DNA from: Tautonia marina
GTDB lineage: Bacteria > Planctomycetota > Planctomycetia > Isosphaerales > Isosphaeraceae
DNA: 64,000 bases
Reading direction: 5' to 3'
Assembly (NCBI RefSeq): GCF_009177065.1
Contig: NZ_WEZF01000017.1
Span: 1-64,000, forward strand
Made by a program: the position numbers and the translations under genes. Shown piece by piece: positions 27,770 through 37,447 of the stretch. How positions within the stretch are numbered: the stretch's first letter is position 1; each line of letters starts with the position of its first letter. The notes under the pieces were generated by a model. The model was not told the DNA's origin, did no database searches, and saw only the letters and a list, made by a program, of their open reading frames with translations.

Positions 27770-30700
27770 TCACTTCGGGGAAACGAGTTTCTGGAAGGCC
27801 GGCAGAGATTGCAAGCAGGTCAGATCGGGGTCGGAGGCGGCGAACGCGGGGTCGAAGCCGGCGTCGATTGCCCGATGGAGCAAGGCCAGGGCATCCCCTT
27901 TAAGGGAGGTCTCCGAGGTCGTTTCGCAAAGAATGGCCAGGGCGCTGGCCGCATTGTAGAGCCGATGAGGGGTCGGGTACTGTCGCAGGGTATCGACATC
28001 GGCCACGGCCGATCGCATGCCGAGCCGGGCGCGAACCAAGGCGCGAAGCTGCACCGCATCAATCAGGTTCGGCTCGGCCGCAAGAGCCGTGTCGAGGTGC
28101 TTGAGGGCCTCGCTCGGATCATCTGCGCGAAGGACATGGGCGAGACCGAGATGGGCTCTGGGGGATCTCGGATCGGCCTTGAGGGCCCGTTCGAAGTCGT
28201 CTCGAGCGGCTTCGGGAGCATCGGGCAGGCGCACGAAGCCTCGGGCAACGAGGATCACCGGGTCGCCGGGTCGGACCTTCAACGCCTCGCCGAAGCGATG
28301 GTCGGCCTCGACCTTTTCGCCGGAACGGGCCAGCGCCTCGGCCCAGGTCGCCAGCAAGGCGGGGTCGCGACTCTTGGTGGACTCGATGGCATATCGCAGG
28401 TCGTTGACGGCCTGATCCGGTTTGTCGAGTTCGAGGCAAACCAGGGCGCGATTGATTCGAACCGGGATCAGGTCGGGATCAAGGATCACGGCCTCGTTGT
28501 AGGCCCGAAGGGCTTCGGCCGGTCGAGCATCCAAGGCCAGCGCCAGGCCTCGATTCGCAAATGCCTGGGCAGATTCTGGGTTGAGAATGATGCAGATGGT
28601 GAAATCGGAGGCGGCCACGTCGTAGCGTCCCTGCTCGAAATGGCACAGGCCAAGGGCGAACCAGGACCAGAAGCGGCGCGCGTCGCGTCCGGTGGCGTGA
28701 TCGAGCAAGCGCTCGGCCTGATCGATCTGCCCATTGGCCAGGGCTGCGGTGCCCCGAAGGTAATAATCGCGGGCGGAGTTGGGGGGGATCGCGTCGGCTC
28801 GGATGCGGTCGCGCTCGGCCTGGTCGCTGAGGCCAAGGGCGGCGGCATAGGTCGCGCGTTCGGCGAATAGCGTCGAGGGAGGCCGGGGATCGATCTGCTC
28901 GGCCAGGTCGAGCCGCTTCAGGGCTCGGATCAGAGCGGCGGCATAGTCGGCCTCGGAGCCATCGCGGGCCACGACGATTGAGGCCCTCGCTTCGAGCATC
29001 AAGAGCTCAACCACACGATCAATTAGGTTTTGTTGATCCGTTGGGGATAAGTTCTGAACCATCGGCTCATCGACCCAGGCAGGACCGAGGCGATCGACCC
29101 CGTAGCGGGCCAGCGCCATCCGGGCACGTCTGAGGCCACGTTCGAGATCGGCCTTCGAGGCCTGGTCGAGTTCGGCCGAGGAGTTCAGGAGAATCTGGCA
29201 GCGGGTAAAGTCGCTGTCGAAATCCTGGAGGGCCACCCGTGCGGCATCACCCTGCCAGCGTTCCCGGACGGTGACGAACATCAGGGCAACCAGCACCAGG
29301 AGAATCATGGCGACGGCCCCGACCGTCGTCGAGCTTTTCAACTGGGGGTTCCGCCTCATCAGCTTGCTGAATCGCTCTCGGAGACTCGGTTCGGGAGCGT
29401 GCCGCGCAGGCCGATCTTCCAGAAAGCGGCGCAGGTCTTCGGCCAGATCGCCGGCGTGCTGGTAGCGTTTGGCGGGATTGGGATCGAGACACTTGCGCAA
29501 GAGAGCGTCGAGGCTCCAGGGCACCGCCGGGTTGATGGCCCGAGCCGAGGGGACGGAGGTCAGGCGCTCGACGATCATCTGGTCGAGGACCTCGGCGATG
29601 GGGGGGCCATCGGGAGGCTCGCGGAACGGCTGTCGGCCGGCGACCATTTCAAAGAGGATCAAACCCAGGGAGTAGAGGTCGGAGCGTTCGTCGACCGCGT
29701 GAGCAGGAGTTGACCCTCGGGGATGGAACGCGTCGAGATGCTCGGGAGCCATGTAGGGCAAGGTGCCGCCAATCCGAGCCCGTTTGCCTTCGTCTCCGGG
29801 ATTGGCGATCGCCGAGAGATTGAAGTCGAGGATCATCGGCATGCCATCGGCGGTGATCAGGATGTTCGACGGCTTGAGATCGCGGTGCAGCAGGCCTCGG
29901 GAATGAGCATGTTCGAGCCCTTCCGCCAGTCGCGCCGCAATCCAGACCGAGCCCTGAACAGCAGTCGCATGCTTCAGAAAGTGACGGGCCGGCTGGGCCC
30001 GGTCAGACTCGACAACCGTGCGAGGGACCTCATCGTGATTAAGGCTCCAGCCGGTGATCCAGCTCCAGGAGCGATCCCAGATCGCCCGAAGCCGAGAGAT
30101 TGGGCCGTTCGCAGCCTCGATCGGTCTGACATTCGGCATCGAGGGGGAGATTGCGGACGCCGTGATTCGGGAGGGGGACTGACCCCGGGACGAGTGCCGA
30201 TGGCCTCCCGCCATCCGGCTGGCCGGCAACGAGGGCAGCGGCCCGCAGACCAGATCGAGCGCGTCGATCAGGCTTCCCCCCGGATCACGGGAGGTGGGGC
30301 TCGATCCGGTGGCGGCGGCCTCCAGCACCTGGGCCAGGTTTGCCCCGCCGAGATAGGGCATGCAAATGAGGTGAAGGCCCGACGCCACGTCTTCGTGAAC
30401 CGAGTGAATCGGGACGATATGCGAATGCTGCAATCGGGCAAGCAGTTGCGACTCCTCACCCACCGGCTGATTTGAAACCTTCAGCGCAACCTGCCGGTCG
30501 GCAAGTATTTGCTGCTCGGCCAGATAAACGCGTGCAAAAGCCCCTCGTCCCAGCTCGCCGACGATCCGGAAGCCGGCCAGTTGCTCGCCTGCTCTCGGAT
30601 AGCGCCAGGTTCCCTGAGCCGACGAGCCCGATGGTCGCTGCGGTGGAATTGGAGCGTCTGGCGGCGGGATCGGCGAGTCGCTCGGGCGCAGATGCATCGA

Positions 30701-30892
30701 ATAATCGAGATCGATCCGGAGCTCGCCTGGAGGTCGCAACAGATCGGACGGAGCGGGGTGGGACTCGGAGGGATTCGAGAATGACGAAGGCGAAGCGTTG
30801 GATTCCTCGAACGACTCGGGACGAAGATTCCAGCCCAGGGCCGGGTCAAAGTCCAAAGGGTCGTCCCGAAACGATGACCCCCGATCACTCAT
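27770..30892 (-). CDS. Membrane Ser/Thr protein kinase with TPR repeats
   Basis: A protein of 1040 residues. N-terminal disordered stretch, then a kinase domain from about residue 105: GELGRGAFARVYL (114-124), VALKV (Lys138), HRDLKPSNIL (336-345), but DFN at 356-358 in place of DFG, then GGTLPYMAPEH. About 115 extra residues (193-310) sit between the hinge and the catalytic helix. One membrane helix near 530-550 leads to a C-terminal array of about ten TPR repeats. The TPRs follow the membrane helix, so they probably lie on the far side from the kinase. Divergent from the HD-GYP gene. Confidence 0.9.
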   Translation of the reverse strand: MSDRGSSFRDDPLDFDPALGWNLRPESFEESNASPSSFSNPSESHPAPSDLLRPPGELRIDLDYSMHLRPSDSPIPPPDAPIPPQRPSGSSAQGTWRYPRAGEQLAGFRIVGELGRGAFARVYLAEQQILADRQVALKVSNQPVGEESQLLARLQHSHIVPIHSVHEDVASGLHLICMPYLGGANLAQVLEAAATGSSPTSRDPGGSLIDALDLVCGPLPSLPASRMAGGHRHSSRGQSPSRITASAISPSMPNVRPIEAANGPISRLRAIWDRSWSWITGWSLNHDEVPRTVVESDRAQPARHFLKHATAVQGSVWIAARLAEGLEHAHSRGLLHRDLKPSNILITADGMPMILDFNLSAIANPGDEGKRARIGGTLPYMAPEHLDAFHPRGSTPAHAVDERSDLYSLGLILFEMVAGRQPFREPPDGPPIAEVLDQMIVERLTSVPSARAINPAVPWSLDALLRKCLDPNPAKRYQHAGDLAEDLRRFLEDRPARHAPEPSLRERFSKLMRRNPQLKSSTTVGAVAMILLVLVALMFVTVRERWQGDAARVALQDFDSDFTRCQILLNSSAELDQASKADLERGLRRARMALARYGVDRLGPAWVDEPMVQNLSPTDQQNLIDRVVELLMLEARASIVVARDGSEADYAAALIRALKRLDLAEQIDPRPPSTLFAERATYAAALGLSDQAERDRIRADAIPPNSARDYYLRGTAALANGQIDQAERLLDHATGRDARRFWSWFALGLCHFEQGRYDVAASDFTICIILNPESAQAFANRGLALALDARPAEALRAYNEAVILDPDLIPVRINRALVCLELDKPDQAVNDLRYAIESTKSRDPALLATWAEALARSGEKVEADHRFGEALKVRPGDPVILVARGFVRLPDAPEAARDDFERALKADPRSPRAHLGLAHVLRADDPSEALKHLDTALAAEPNLIDAVQLRALVRARLGMRSAVADVDTLRQYPTPHRLYNAASALAILCETTSETSLKGDALALLHRAIDAGFDPAFAASDPDLTCLQSLPAFQKLVSPK

Positions 30893-31304
30893 CGCCGTTG
30901 TTCCTCCGAGTCGGCGGGCAGACCGGACCTGATCGATGCGCGGAGGGGAGTCCAGGCCGATTCCGATTCACGTGCGTGGAAACCCGAATTCGTGGAATCC
31001 CAAAGGAACTCTAGGGCGCCACCCGATTCTCGACGCGGCGATCACCGGCCCAGATCGCAAGAATGCCCCCGTACGTCTTCCAAAAACATCATGGATCGCT
31101 TCGGGTGGATCGGCCGACGTCTCTGATCCACCTCGTTCGATTGATCCATGATCGGGCAAAACGGCCTTGCCCTGTTGAGGAAGATGACGCCGGCGCGAGT
31201 TGCCAGATGCTCCGCCACGACCTAGCGTTCTTCCTGGACCGTCACCGAACGCCGGACCGGGCGTGCCTGGAGGGACGGGGGCGTCTTGCAAGCCAGGAGG
31301 AACC
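30893..31304. other. Divergent intergenic region between kinase and HD-GYP genes
   Basis: 412 bases without a convincing gene. A short hairpin GGGCAA-N7-TTGCCC is present at 31154-31172. It presumably carries promoters for both flanking signalling genes, but no clear -35/-10 pair was found. Open frames crossing it lack plausible protein character. Confidence 0.4.
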
Positions 31305-32948
31305 ATGCACGCTGGCAGTACGGTTGATCCGTTCTCAATCCACCTGGACGCTCAGCAGATGGTGGAGAGCCCCGAAAGCCAGGCCCAGGGGCTCGCACGA
31401 GCGTTACGCCTGGAATTCTCGGCGCCGGTGGGTTTGCTCAGCACCGATCTGAATAACCAACCACTCTGGCTGGCCCAGGAAGGTTCCGACGGGGTTCGCT
31501 GGCCCGAACCGTCCCGAGCGGCAGGTACGGCCATCGACCTGGACCGAGAGCAGAGCGGAGCCTCGCTCTGGCTTCCCGGTCCCGCCGAAGATCACCTCTG
31601 GTTGATTCTGCATCTGACGGAAATCGAGGAGGTCTTCGGCAAAGACTTGACCGTCTGGGTCGGCTTTGCGCTGGTGAGCTTCGGAGAGCGCGCCGCAAAT
31701 CGCACCTGGGGTCCGGCAACGCCCGCCCAGGCGTTACTGGCGTGGGGCCGAGAGGTCGCGCAGCGGCTCGGAAAGAGACGCGGTTCGTCGGCAAAAGCCG
31801 AGTCGTCTTCGCTCCGATCAAAACGAACCCAGTTCCGCATTCCCGACCGCCTGACTCGAGAGATGTCGATCGCGGAGCCGCCGAAACGGTTTCAGCAACT
31901 GGCGGTCGAGTTGATGCGCGAGACGCTCCAGGTGGAAGCCGTGGCATGGGTTCCTCGGAGCCATCGCGAAGCGGTGGTGATTGACGGCGAGGTCGCGGGT
32001 CTGAGCGCCGAAGCATACCGCGTTCTGCTTCCCAGCAAGTCCGACCAGGGGGAACGACGCTGGACCGACGACGCACAGGATGAGATCGAAGGAGTGCGGC
32101 AAGCGCTGGCGATCTCGTCGGACTCCGAGGGAGTTCGAGCCGGCTGGCTGGTCGCGGTCAACCCGATCGACGGCCGATCCCTCGGCCAGGATGAGGCCGA
32201 TGTGCTCCGACCGGTCGCGAGCCTGATCGCCACGCAACGCATCAATGCCCGGCACTTCACCGAACTGAAAGATCTCCTGTTCGGGATCATTCGATCCCTG
32301 ACGGCGGCCATCGACGCCAAAGACCCATACACGCTCGGGCACTCCGAGCGGGTGGGGCGAATCGCCTCGCTGCTGGGAGAAGTGTTGGGCCTGTCGGCCA
32401 ACGAGCGAGGAGACCTGTACCTGTGCGGTCTGCTGCACGATGTCGGCAAAATCGGGATTCGCGACGCGACCTTGCAGAAGCCCGGTCCGTTGACTCCGGA
32501 GGAGTTCCAGGAGATCAAGCGTCACCCAACGATTGGCGTGCAGATTCTTTCAGACCTGAAGAAATTGCATCACTTATTGCCCGGAGTGGCGCACCATCAT
32601 GAAAACTTCGACGGCTCCGGGTATCCCGATGGTCTGAGCGGGAACCAGATTCCGCAGATCGCCCGGATCCTCGCCGTCGCCGACGCCTTCGACGCCATGT
32701 CGAGCACCCGACCGTATCGACGCCGACTGGCCACCGAGCAGATCGACCGCATCTTCCGAGACGGCGCGGGAACCCAGTGGGATCCCGAGGTGGTGGACGC
32801 GATGTTCGCCTGTCGGGAACAGATCGAGAGCATCCGGCAAAAGGGCCTCGGCCAGAGTGTCGTTCAGGCCGTGGATGATACGATCAATCGCAACAAGAAT
32901 GCCTCTTATGTTGCGGATTCCGTGGTCGATCCTCCCGGTTTCGCGTGA
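31305..32948 (+). CDS. HD-GYP domain phosphodiesterase with N-terminal GAF-like region
   Basis: A 547-residue cytoplasmic protein. The first about 340 residues hold a regulatory part with a probable GAF-type sensor (FQQLAVELMRETLQVEAVAWV to LRPVASLIATQRI). The C-terminal HD-GYP domain has LLHDVGKIGIRD (HD near residue 377), HHENFDGSGYPDGLSG (near 428) and ADAFDAMSSTRPYRR. All metal-binding and GYP residues are present, so it should hydrolyse cyclic di-GMP. The ATG at 31305 follows AGGAGG at a 4-base spacing. The upstream in-frame extension is Pro/Gly-rich and unlikely. Confidence 0.93.
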   Translation: MHAGSTVDPFSIHLDAQQMVESPESQAQGLARALRLEFSAPVGLLSTDLNNQPLWLAQEGSDGVRWPEPSRAAGTAIDLDREQSGASLWLPGPAEDHLWLILHLTEIEEVFGKDLTVWVGFALVSFGERAANRTWGPATPAQALLAWGREVAQRLGKRRGSSAKAESSSLRSKRTQFRIPDRLTREMSIAEPPKRFQQLAVELMRETLQVEAVAWVPRSHREAVVIDGEVAGLSAEAYRVLLPSKSDQGERRWTDDAQDEIEGVRQALAISSDSEGVRAGWLVAVNPIDGRSLGQDEADVLRPVASLIATQRINARHFTELKDLLFGIIRSLTAAIDAKDPYTLGHSERVGRIASLLGEVLGLSANERGDLYLCGLLHDVGKIGIRDATLQKPGPLTPEEFQEIKRHPTIGVQILSDLKKLHHLLPGVAHHHENFDGSGYPDGLSGNQIPQIARILAVADAFDAMSSTRPYRRRLATEQIDRIFRDGAGTQWDPEVVDAMFACREQIESIRQKGLGQSVVQAVDDTINRNKNASYVADSVVDPPGFA

Positions 32949-32988
32949 TTCCGAGGCCGACCCCCTGATAAGGGCGGGCCTCGGAATC
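32947..32988. terminator. Hairpin in convergent gap, probable bidirectional terminator
   Basis: GATTCCGAGGCC (32947-32958) pairs perfectly with 32977-32988, and inner C and G runs can extend the stem. It overlaps the last bases of the HD-GYP gene and lies 34 bases before the convergent aminotransferase stop. There is no long T-run, but location and strength fit a shared terminator. Confidence 0.55.
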
Positions 32989-33022
32989 GACCAGAACACG
33001 GTGTTTCGTAACGAGGGTTGGA

Positions 33023-34348
33023 TCAGAGGGCGGCGATGGCGCCGGAGTGTTCTCGGATCTTGCGAATCGCCGAGGCGATTTGATCCATGTCCTCTCGCCC
33101 TCCGAGCAGTGTTGTCTGAGTCAACCAGACGGCTTCCTGGCACAGTTGATCGTTTCCGGGGCAGTCGATTCGATCGTCGTAGTCAGCCAGTTGCTGGGTG
33201 GAATAGACGGCGCGGAAGCCTCGGGAATCGAGCGCGCGGCGAAGGAACGGCTCGTCGTAGAGCGGGCTGTAACCACCGGAGGCCGGAATCCCCTCGGCCG
33301 CGAGGGCCTTGAGGAAGCCAGCGCGGGAGAGGCCCGAAAACTGATCCGGGTCGTAGCGGAACATATAGAGGTGATAGGCGTTGCGGGTGCAGCCCTCGTA
33401 CATCCGAGCGGGGGTGACGCCCGGGATGTCGTTGAGGGATTCGGTCAGGATGGCGGCGTTCTGTTCGCGCTGTTTCGATTGCGCATCGAGCCGGGTCATC
33501 TGGGCCATCAGCATGGCCCCCTGGAACTCGGTAAGCCGGAGGTTGGCCCCATTGCGGGCAAAGATGCCGGGCATCCCTGGACCGGATCGGCCGTTATTCT
33601 GGAAGCTCATGCACTCGGCCTGCAAGCGAGGGTCCTGGGTCATCACGGCTCCCCCCTCCCCCGAGTTGAGGTTCTTGCTCGCCTGGAAGCTGAAGCAGCC
33701 CAGGTCGCCGATCGTGCCGACCTTCTTGCCGCGCCACTCGGCCAGGTGAGACTGGCAGGCATCCTCGATGACGGGAAGGCCGTGCTTGGAGGCAATGGCC
33801 ATGATCGCGTCCATGTCGGCCGGCGACCCGCCAATATGGACCGGCATCAGGGCTCGCGTCCGATCGGTGATGGCCGCCTCGATCTTGCTCGGGTCGATTT
33901 GCGAGGTTTCCGGGTCCACGTCGACGAAGACGGGCAAGGCATGCTGAATCAAGACGGCGTTGATCGTGGCGACGAAGGTGTACGGCGGAACGATCACCTC
34001 GTCTCCCGGGCCGATCTCCAGCGCATTGAGCGAAGTGATCAGGGCGCTTGTTCCGTTGGCCGTCGCCACACAGTGCTTGCTCCCGAGGCGATCGGCCCAG
34101 GCGGCCTCGAACTGCTCGACCCGATTCCCGCTGCCCCGATACCAGGCCCCCGACCGGACGACATCGACCAGCGCTGAGATCTCCTCATCACCGAAGATCG
34201 GCCAGTTCGGGAATGACGCCGTGCGCGCCGGGGTTCCTCCGAGGACCGCCGGTCGGGCGTCGGCCGCACTCGCTCGCGAGCCACTCCAGGTCAGGCCAAG
34301 GGCCGAGGCAGCCCCGAGCAGCGATCGTCTCGAAAGGCGAGGGGTCAT
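33023..34348 (-). CDS. Tat-exported DegT/DnrJ/EryC1/StrS-family aminotransferase
   Basis: A 441-residue PLP enzyme. Residues 1-29 are a twin-arginine signal ([14 protein letters not shown], cleavage near SRASAAD). The fold-type I core follows: [25 protein letters not shown] near 100-122, VIEDACQSH near 194-201, and [13 protein letters not shown] with the PLP lysine at 225. The family normally aminates nucleotide-linked keto sugars in the cytoplasm, so export of a PLP-loaded protein is noteworthy. Tat export would allow folding with cofactor inside the cell. No sugar-biosynthesis genes adjoin it. The ATG at 34348 gives the complete signal. Confidence 0.88.
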   Translation of the reverse strand: MTPRLSRRSLLGAASALGLTWSGSRASAADARPAVLGGTPARTASFPNWPIFGDEEISALVDVVRSGAWYRGSGNRVEQFEAAWADRLGSKHCVATANGTSALITSLNALEIGPGDEVIVPPYTFVATINAVLIQHALPVFVDVDPETSQIDPSKIEAAITDRTRALMPVHIGGSPADMDAIMAIASKHGLPVIEDACQSHLAEWRGKKVGTIGDLGCFSFQASKNLNSGEGGAVMTQDPRLQAECMSFQNNGRSGPGMPGIFARNGANLRLTEFQGAMLMAQMTRLDAQSKQREQNAAILTESLNDIPGVTPARMYEGCTRNAYHLYMFRYDPDQFSGLSRAGFLKALAAEGIPASGGYSPLYDEPFLRRALDSRGFRAVYSTQQLADYDDRIDCPGNDQLCQEAVWLTQTTLLGGREDMDQIASAIRKIREHSGAIAAL

Positions 34349-34482
34349 TCCGGTGTGTCTCCGTGTTGCGTGACATCTCGACGAGTCTCAAGGGGACGAA
34401 CCCAACGCAGAGCCTATCCCAACCGGCAACCTGCTGCCAGCGTGCTCTTGGCGAAGAGGCCCCTGCGAAACTCGTCCCCTCG

Positions 34483-35280
34483 TTACTGCGTTCTGACACG
34501 AGGTTGCCGATCGAACGATCGAGGTCGGTGCGGGTGAGACGCGTCTCGGCGTGGTGCGGCCGCACGCCGCGACGCGGTGAGACGATCGAGCACGAAAATC
34601 AGGTCGTCGGGATCACACGGGAGATCAAGGCAGGCGATCGCTCCGCTGGCTCGGGCCTTGGCGACCGTCTCCCGATCGGCCAGGCCGAGCAGGGCGATCA
34701 CCCCGCGCCGCTGCGCGGCCGTTGCCAGCCGGGTCGACCAGTCGGGATCGAGCACGGGAACGTCCCAGACGACCCAGGGTTCCGGCCCGAGCAGGGGATT
34801 GTCCCGCGCGCGTCTCGGGGCGTAACCGGCCTCGCGGAGCGTGTCCTCGACCATGCGGCCCAGTTCCCAATGACCGCAGGCCAGGGCGATCGGGCGGGCT
34901 CGGGGCGGCACGCTCCGGGGCGGCCCCGGCTGCCCGACGTGTCGGGCGATCGTCTCGCTCGCGGTCGCCTCGGGCAAGACCACATCGACCAGCCCCGACC
35001 AGGCCATGATCTGGTGATACCTGGCGTGGGGGCCGACCACGAGGATCACCCGAGGCGCCCGATCGGAGTCCCGGAGCCGTCGCAGGCGATCGGCCTCGGT
35101 CACCGAGAGGGTTCCTCGATGGAGCACCAGGACCGAGGGGGTCGGCCCCGCCGCCCCGTCCTCGGGCAGCTCCGCCCCGAGGATCCGGGGGGACAGGCCC
35201 CGGATCGCCTCGTGGAGGGCCGCGACCCACGGGTCGGTCAGGTCGCCGGAGAAGGCCAGATCGATCCGATTCCCGATCAC
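34483..35280 (-). CDS. Protein with two degenerate receiver-like domains
   Basis: A 265-residue soluble protein starting at GTG 35280 with a GGGGGTGG tract just upstream. It has two consecutive alpha/beta units of about 115 residues that follow the receiver pattern. In unit 1 the third strand reads SVLVLHRGTLS, lacking the phospho-acceptor Asp. In unit 2 it reads WVVWDVPVLD, with an Asp in place, but the usual paired acidic residues of strand 1 are absent (ALACGHWELG), and the final Lys-Pro is LP. It ends in an Arg/His-rich tail. The call is by pattern only; partner unknown. Divergent from the secreted protein at 35527. Confidence 0.55.
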   Translation of the reverse strand: MIGNRIDLAFSGDLTDPWVAALHEAIRGLSPRILGAELPEDGAAGPTPSVLVLHRGTLSVTEADRLRRLRDSDRAPRVILVVGPHARYHQIMAWSGLVDVVLPEATASETIARHVGQPGPPRSVPPRARPIALACGHWELGRMVEDTLREAGYAPRRARDNPLLGPEPWVVWDVPVLDPDWSTRLATAAQRRGVIALLGLADRETVAKARASGAIACLDLPCDPDDLIFVLDRLTASRRAAAPRRDASHPHRPRSFDRQPRVRTQ

Positions 35281-35526
35281 GCAACCACCCCCGGCCCAGG
35301 CTTTGCAGGTTCGAACCGCAGCGGATCCGGCAGGTGTCGTAGCAGATCCGGCCCGGCTCGGCAAGCGAAGTGTCTTGCACCCTTCTGTGCCCGGCGCCCC
35401 GATCCATGACGGGGTGCAAAGGGAAAGATTGCTTGCCGAACTGCTGCGCCAGGCCCTAGAATCATGCTTGCATTGCGACTCCAAGGATCTCCGCCCCCAT
35501 CCGAGCGTTTCCCCCGGAGGCCAGCC

Positions 35527-36180
35527 ATGACAGCCACACGACCGCTGCCGATTTTCTTGGCGTCGCTGATGGGTCCCGTCGTGATGGCATCGGCCGTCGG
35601 GGCGCAGACGTTGGGGGGGGCCGACCGCTATCTGAACGCGACGCAACAGTCGATCGTCCGGACCAACGGGGCCATGTCCTCCATGAGCCCGGTCGCCGCC
35701 CGATACGGGGGCGGGGGCCAGCCGATGACCGGGGCGATCGCGTCGGTCAACCGCACGAACGCCATGATCCAGTCGATGAACGCCAATCGCGCGGCCACGA
35801 TGCGAGGGATGCAACAGCAGGTCATCCACCGGACCAACGACAACCTGTATGGCGTCTACTGGACCATGTACAACACGCGACAGGCTCAAATCTATTCGAA
35901 CGTAGGTGCCTCGGGGGGGAGCAGCCCTCGGATGGTGATGATGCAGATCATGGAGATCCAGAAGCGACGGGCCCGGGAACGTGCCCGGAGCGAGGAACTG
36001 GCCCATCGATTCCGGCAGCGGAGCAATCCCCTGCCCCCGCATTCGCCCCCGGTCCACTTCGACACCATCCAGTCGGGTCAGAGCAGTGCCCACCTCTTGA
36101 ACTCCAATCCGCAGGTCACGATCACCGCGCCGAGCCCGATTCCCCAGAATCTTCCCCGGCGGAGGGCAACGGGGAACTGA
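35527..36180 (+). CDS. Secreted hypothetical protein (217 aa)
   Basis: A Sec signal peptide (about residues 1-25, ending AVGAQT) is followed by an Asn/Met/Gln-rich region (NRTNAMIQSMNANRAATMRGMQQQ, in short segments) and a basic coiled-coil-like stretch (EIQKRRARERARSEEL). A Pro-rich C-terminus follows. ATG at 35527 has GGAGG 6 bases upstream. No conserved domain recognised. Probably periplasmic or surface-associated. Confidence 0.7.
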   Translation: MTATRPLPIFLASLMGPVVMASAVGAQTLGGADRYLNATQQSIVRTNGAMSSMSPVAARYGGGGQPMTGAIASVNRTNAMIQSMNANRAATMRGMQQQVIHRTNDNLYGVYWTMYNTRQAQIYSNVGASGGSSPRMVMMQIMEIQKRRARERARSEELAHRFRQRSNPLPPHSPPVHFDTIQSGQSSAHLLNSNPQVTITAPSPIPQNLPRRRATGN

Positions 36181-36316
36181 TCTGCGCCCCCGGCTCGACG
36201 ATATCTGGACGCCTGTCTACAATCATCCCTGGCGGCGGGGCCGACCGGAACGGCCGATCTGCGCCCAGAAACGAGCCGCAATTCCTTCTCGGTTTCAAGG
36301 ATGAAGGGACCGAAGG

Positions 36317-37402
36317 ATGCCGACACGATCCGCGCCTGCCCTTCCGGCCGCGATGCTGGATGTCGGGACGATATACCTGGAATCCTCGATCCCAGAGATA
36401 CCAAGGGGCCGAGAAATCCTCGATCGCTTCCCGAATGCCGAGCGCATTGTTGTTCCTTCGCACTGGAACATTCCCGGCCTACACGGCAACGAGGGGAACG
36501 CGGAGGACTGGCTTCGGATCAAAAAGTCCACGCTGGTCCTGGGTGTTCGCAAAGGGATGGAAATCCGTCCCAACGGTCGATCGGCCGACTTCATCGCGCC
36601 GGGGTTCTCGAATGGCTGCGCGATGGCCTGTGCCTACTGCTATGTGCCGAGGCGTAAAGGATATGCCAATCCAATCAGTACGTTTGTGAACATCGACGCG
36701 ATTGGACAGGCGATCGAGCGGCATGCGATTCGACAGGGAGACAAAGTCACCCCGAATCAGGTCGATCCCTGGCAGTGGGTGTACGACATCGGCGAGAACG
36801 GGGATTGCTCGGTCGATGCGTTGATCTCGGACAATCTTCGGGACCTCGTCTCCTTGTTTCGCCGCCTGCCGAACGCGAAGGCGTCGTTCGCCACGAAGTT
36901 TGTGAACCGTGATTTGCTCGATTACGACCCCTGCGGCAAAACACGTCTCCGGTTCAGCATGATGCCGCCGATCGTGGCGAAACTGCTGGACATTCGCACG
37001 TCATCCATCGCGGATCGGATCGCCGCGATCGACGACTTTGTCGAGGCCGGGTATGAGGTTCATCTGAACTTCAGCCCGGTTGTGTACTACGAAGGATGGC
37101 TCGACGATTACGCGGAACTGTTCTCAAACATCGACGACGCGATCGGCCCCCGGGCTCGCCGGCAATTGCGGGCGGAGGTCATTTTCCTGACCCACCACGA
37201 CGGCTTGCACGAGGTGAACCTGCGCTGGCACCCGAGGGCCGAGGACTTGCTCTGGGTGCCCGAGCTTCAGGAGGCGAAGATCTCCGAAACCGGAGGGCGG
37301 AATGTTCGCTACCAGCGCGGCCTGAAAGGGGACCTGGTCGAACAGTTCGAGGCACTCTTGCGCAAAACCTTGCCGTATTGCGGCATTCGCTACGCGTTTT
37401 GA
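36317..37402 (+). CDS. Spore photoproduct lyase-like radical SAM enzyme
   Basis: A 361-residue protein of the SplB family. The radical SAM cluster motif is SNGCAMACAYCYVPRR (Cys101, Cys105, Cys108). A further Cys164 sits in NGDCSVDALISDNL, similar in spacing and surroundings to the hydrogen-donor cysteine (Cys141 of Bacillus SplB, in a C-T-S-D context). In spore formers the enzyme reverses the UV lesion 5-thyminyl-5,6-dihydrothymine. Planctomycetes are not known to form endospores, so the substrate here is open. The start at 36317 gives a length normal for the family. Confidence 0.85.
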   Translation: MPTRSAPALPAAMLDVGTIYLESSIPEIPRGREILDRFPNAERIVVPSHWNIPGLHGNEGNAEDWLRIKKSTLVLGVRKGMEIRPNGRSADFIAPGFSNGCAMACAYCYVPRRKGYANPISTFVNIDAIGQAIERHAIRQGDKVTPNQVDPWQWVYDIGENGDCSVDALISDNLRDLVSLFRRLPNAKASFATKFVNRDLLDYDPCGKTRLRFSMMPPIVAKLLDIRTSSIADRIAAIDDFVEAGYEVHLNFSPVVYYEGWLDDYAELFSNIDDAIGPRARRQLRAEVIFLTHHDGLHEVNLRWHPRAEDLLWVPELQEAKISETGGRNVRYQRGLKGDLVEQFEALLRKTLPYCGIRYAF

Positions 37403-37447
37403 GTGCTTGCGTCGGGCCGCTCGACTTCGGAGCCAGCCAGACAAGGC

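Noticed and set aside
34483-35280. Functional response regulator
   Set aside because: Key receiver residues are missing in both units and there is no output domain, so it was described as a pseudo-receiver.
35281-36093. N-terminal extension of the pseudo-receiver gene
   Set aside because: The in-frame part upstream of GTG 35280 is antisense to the secreted protein at 35527-36180 and is His/Arg-rich without domain character.
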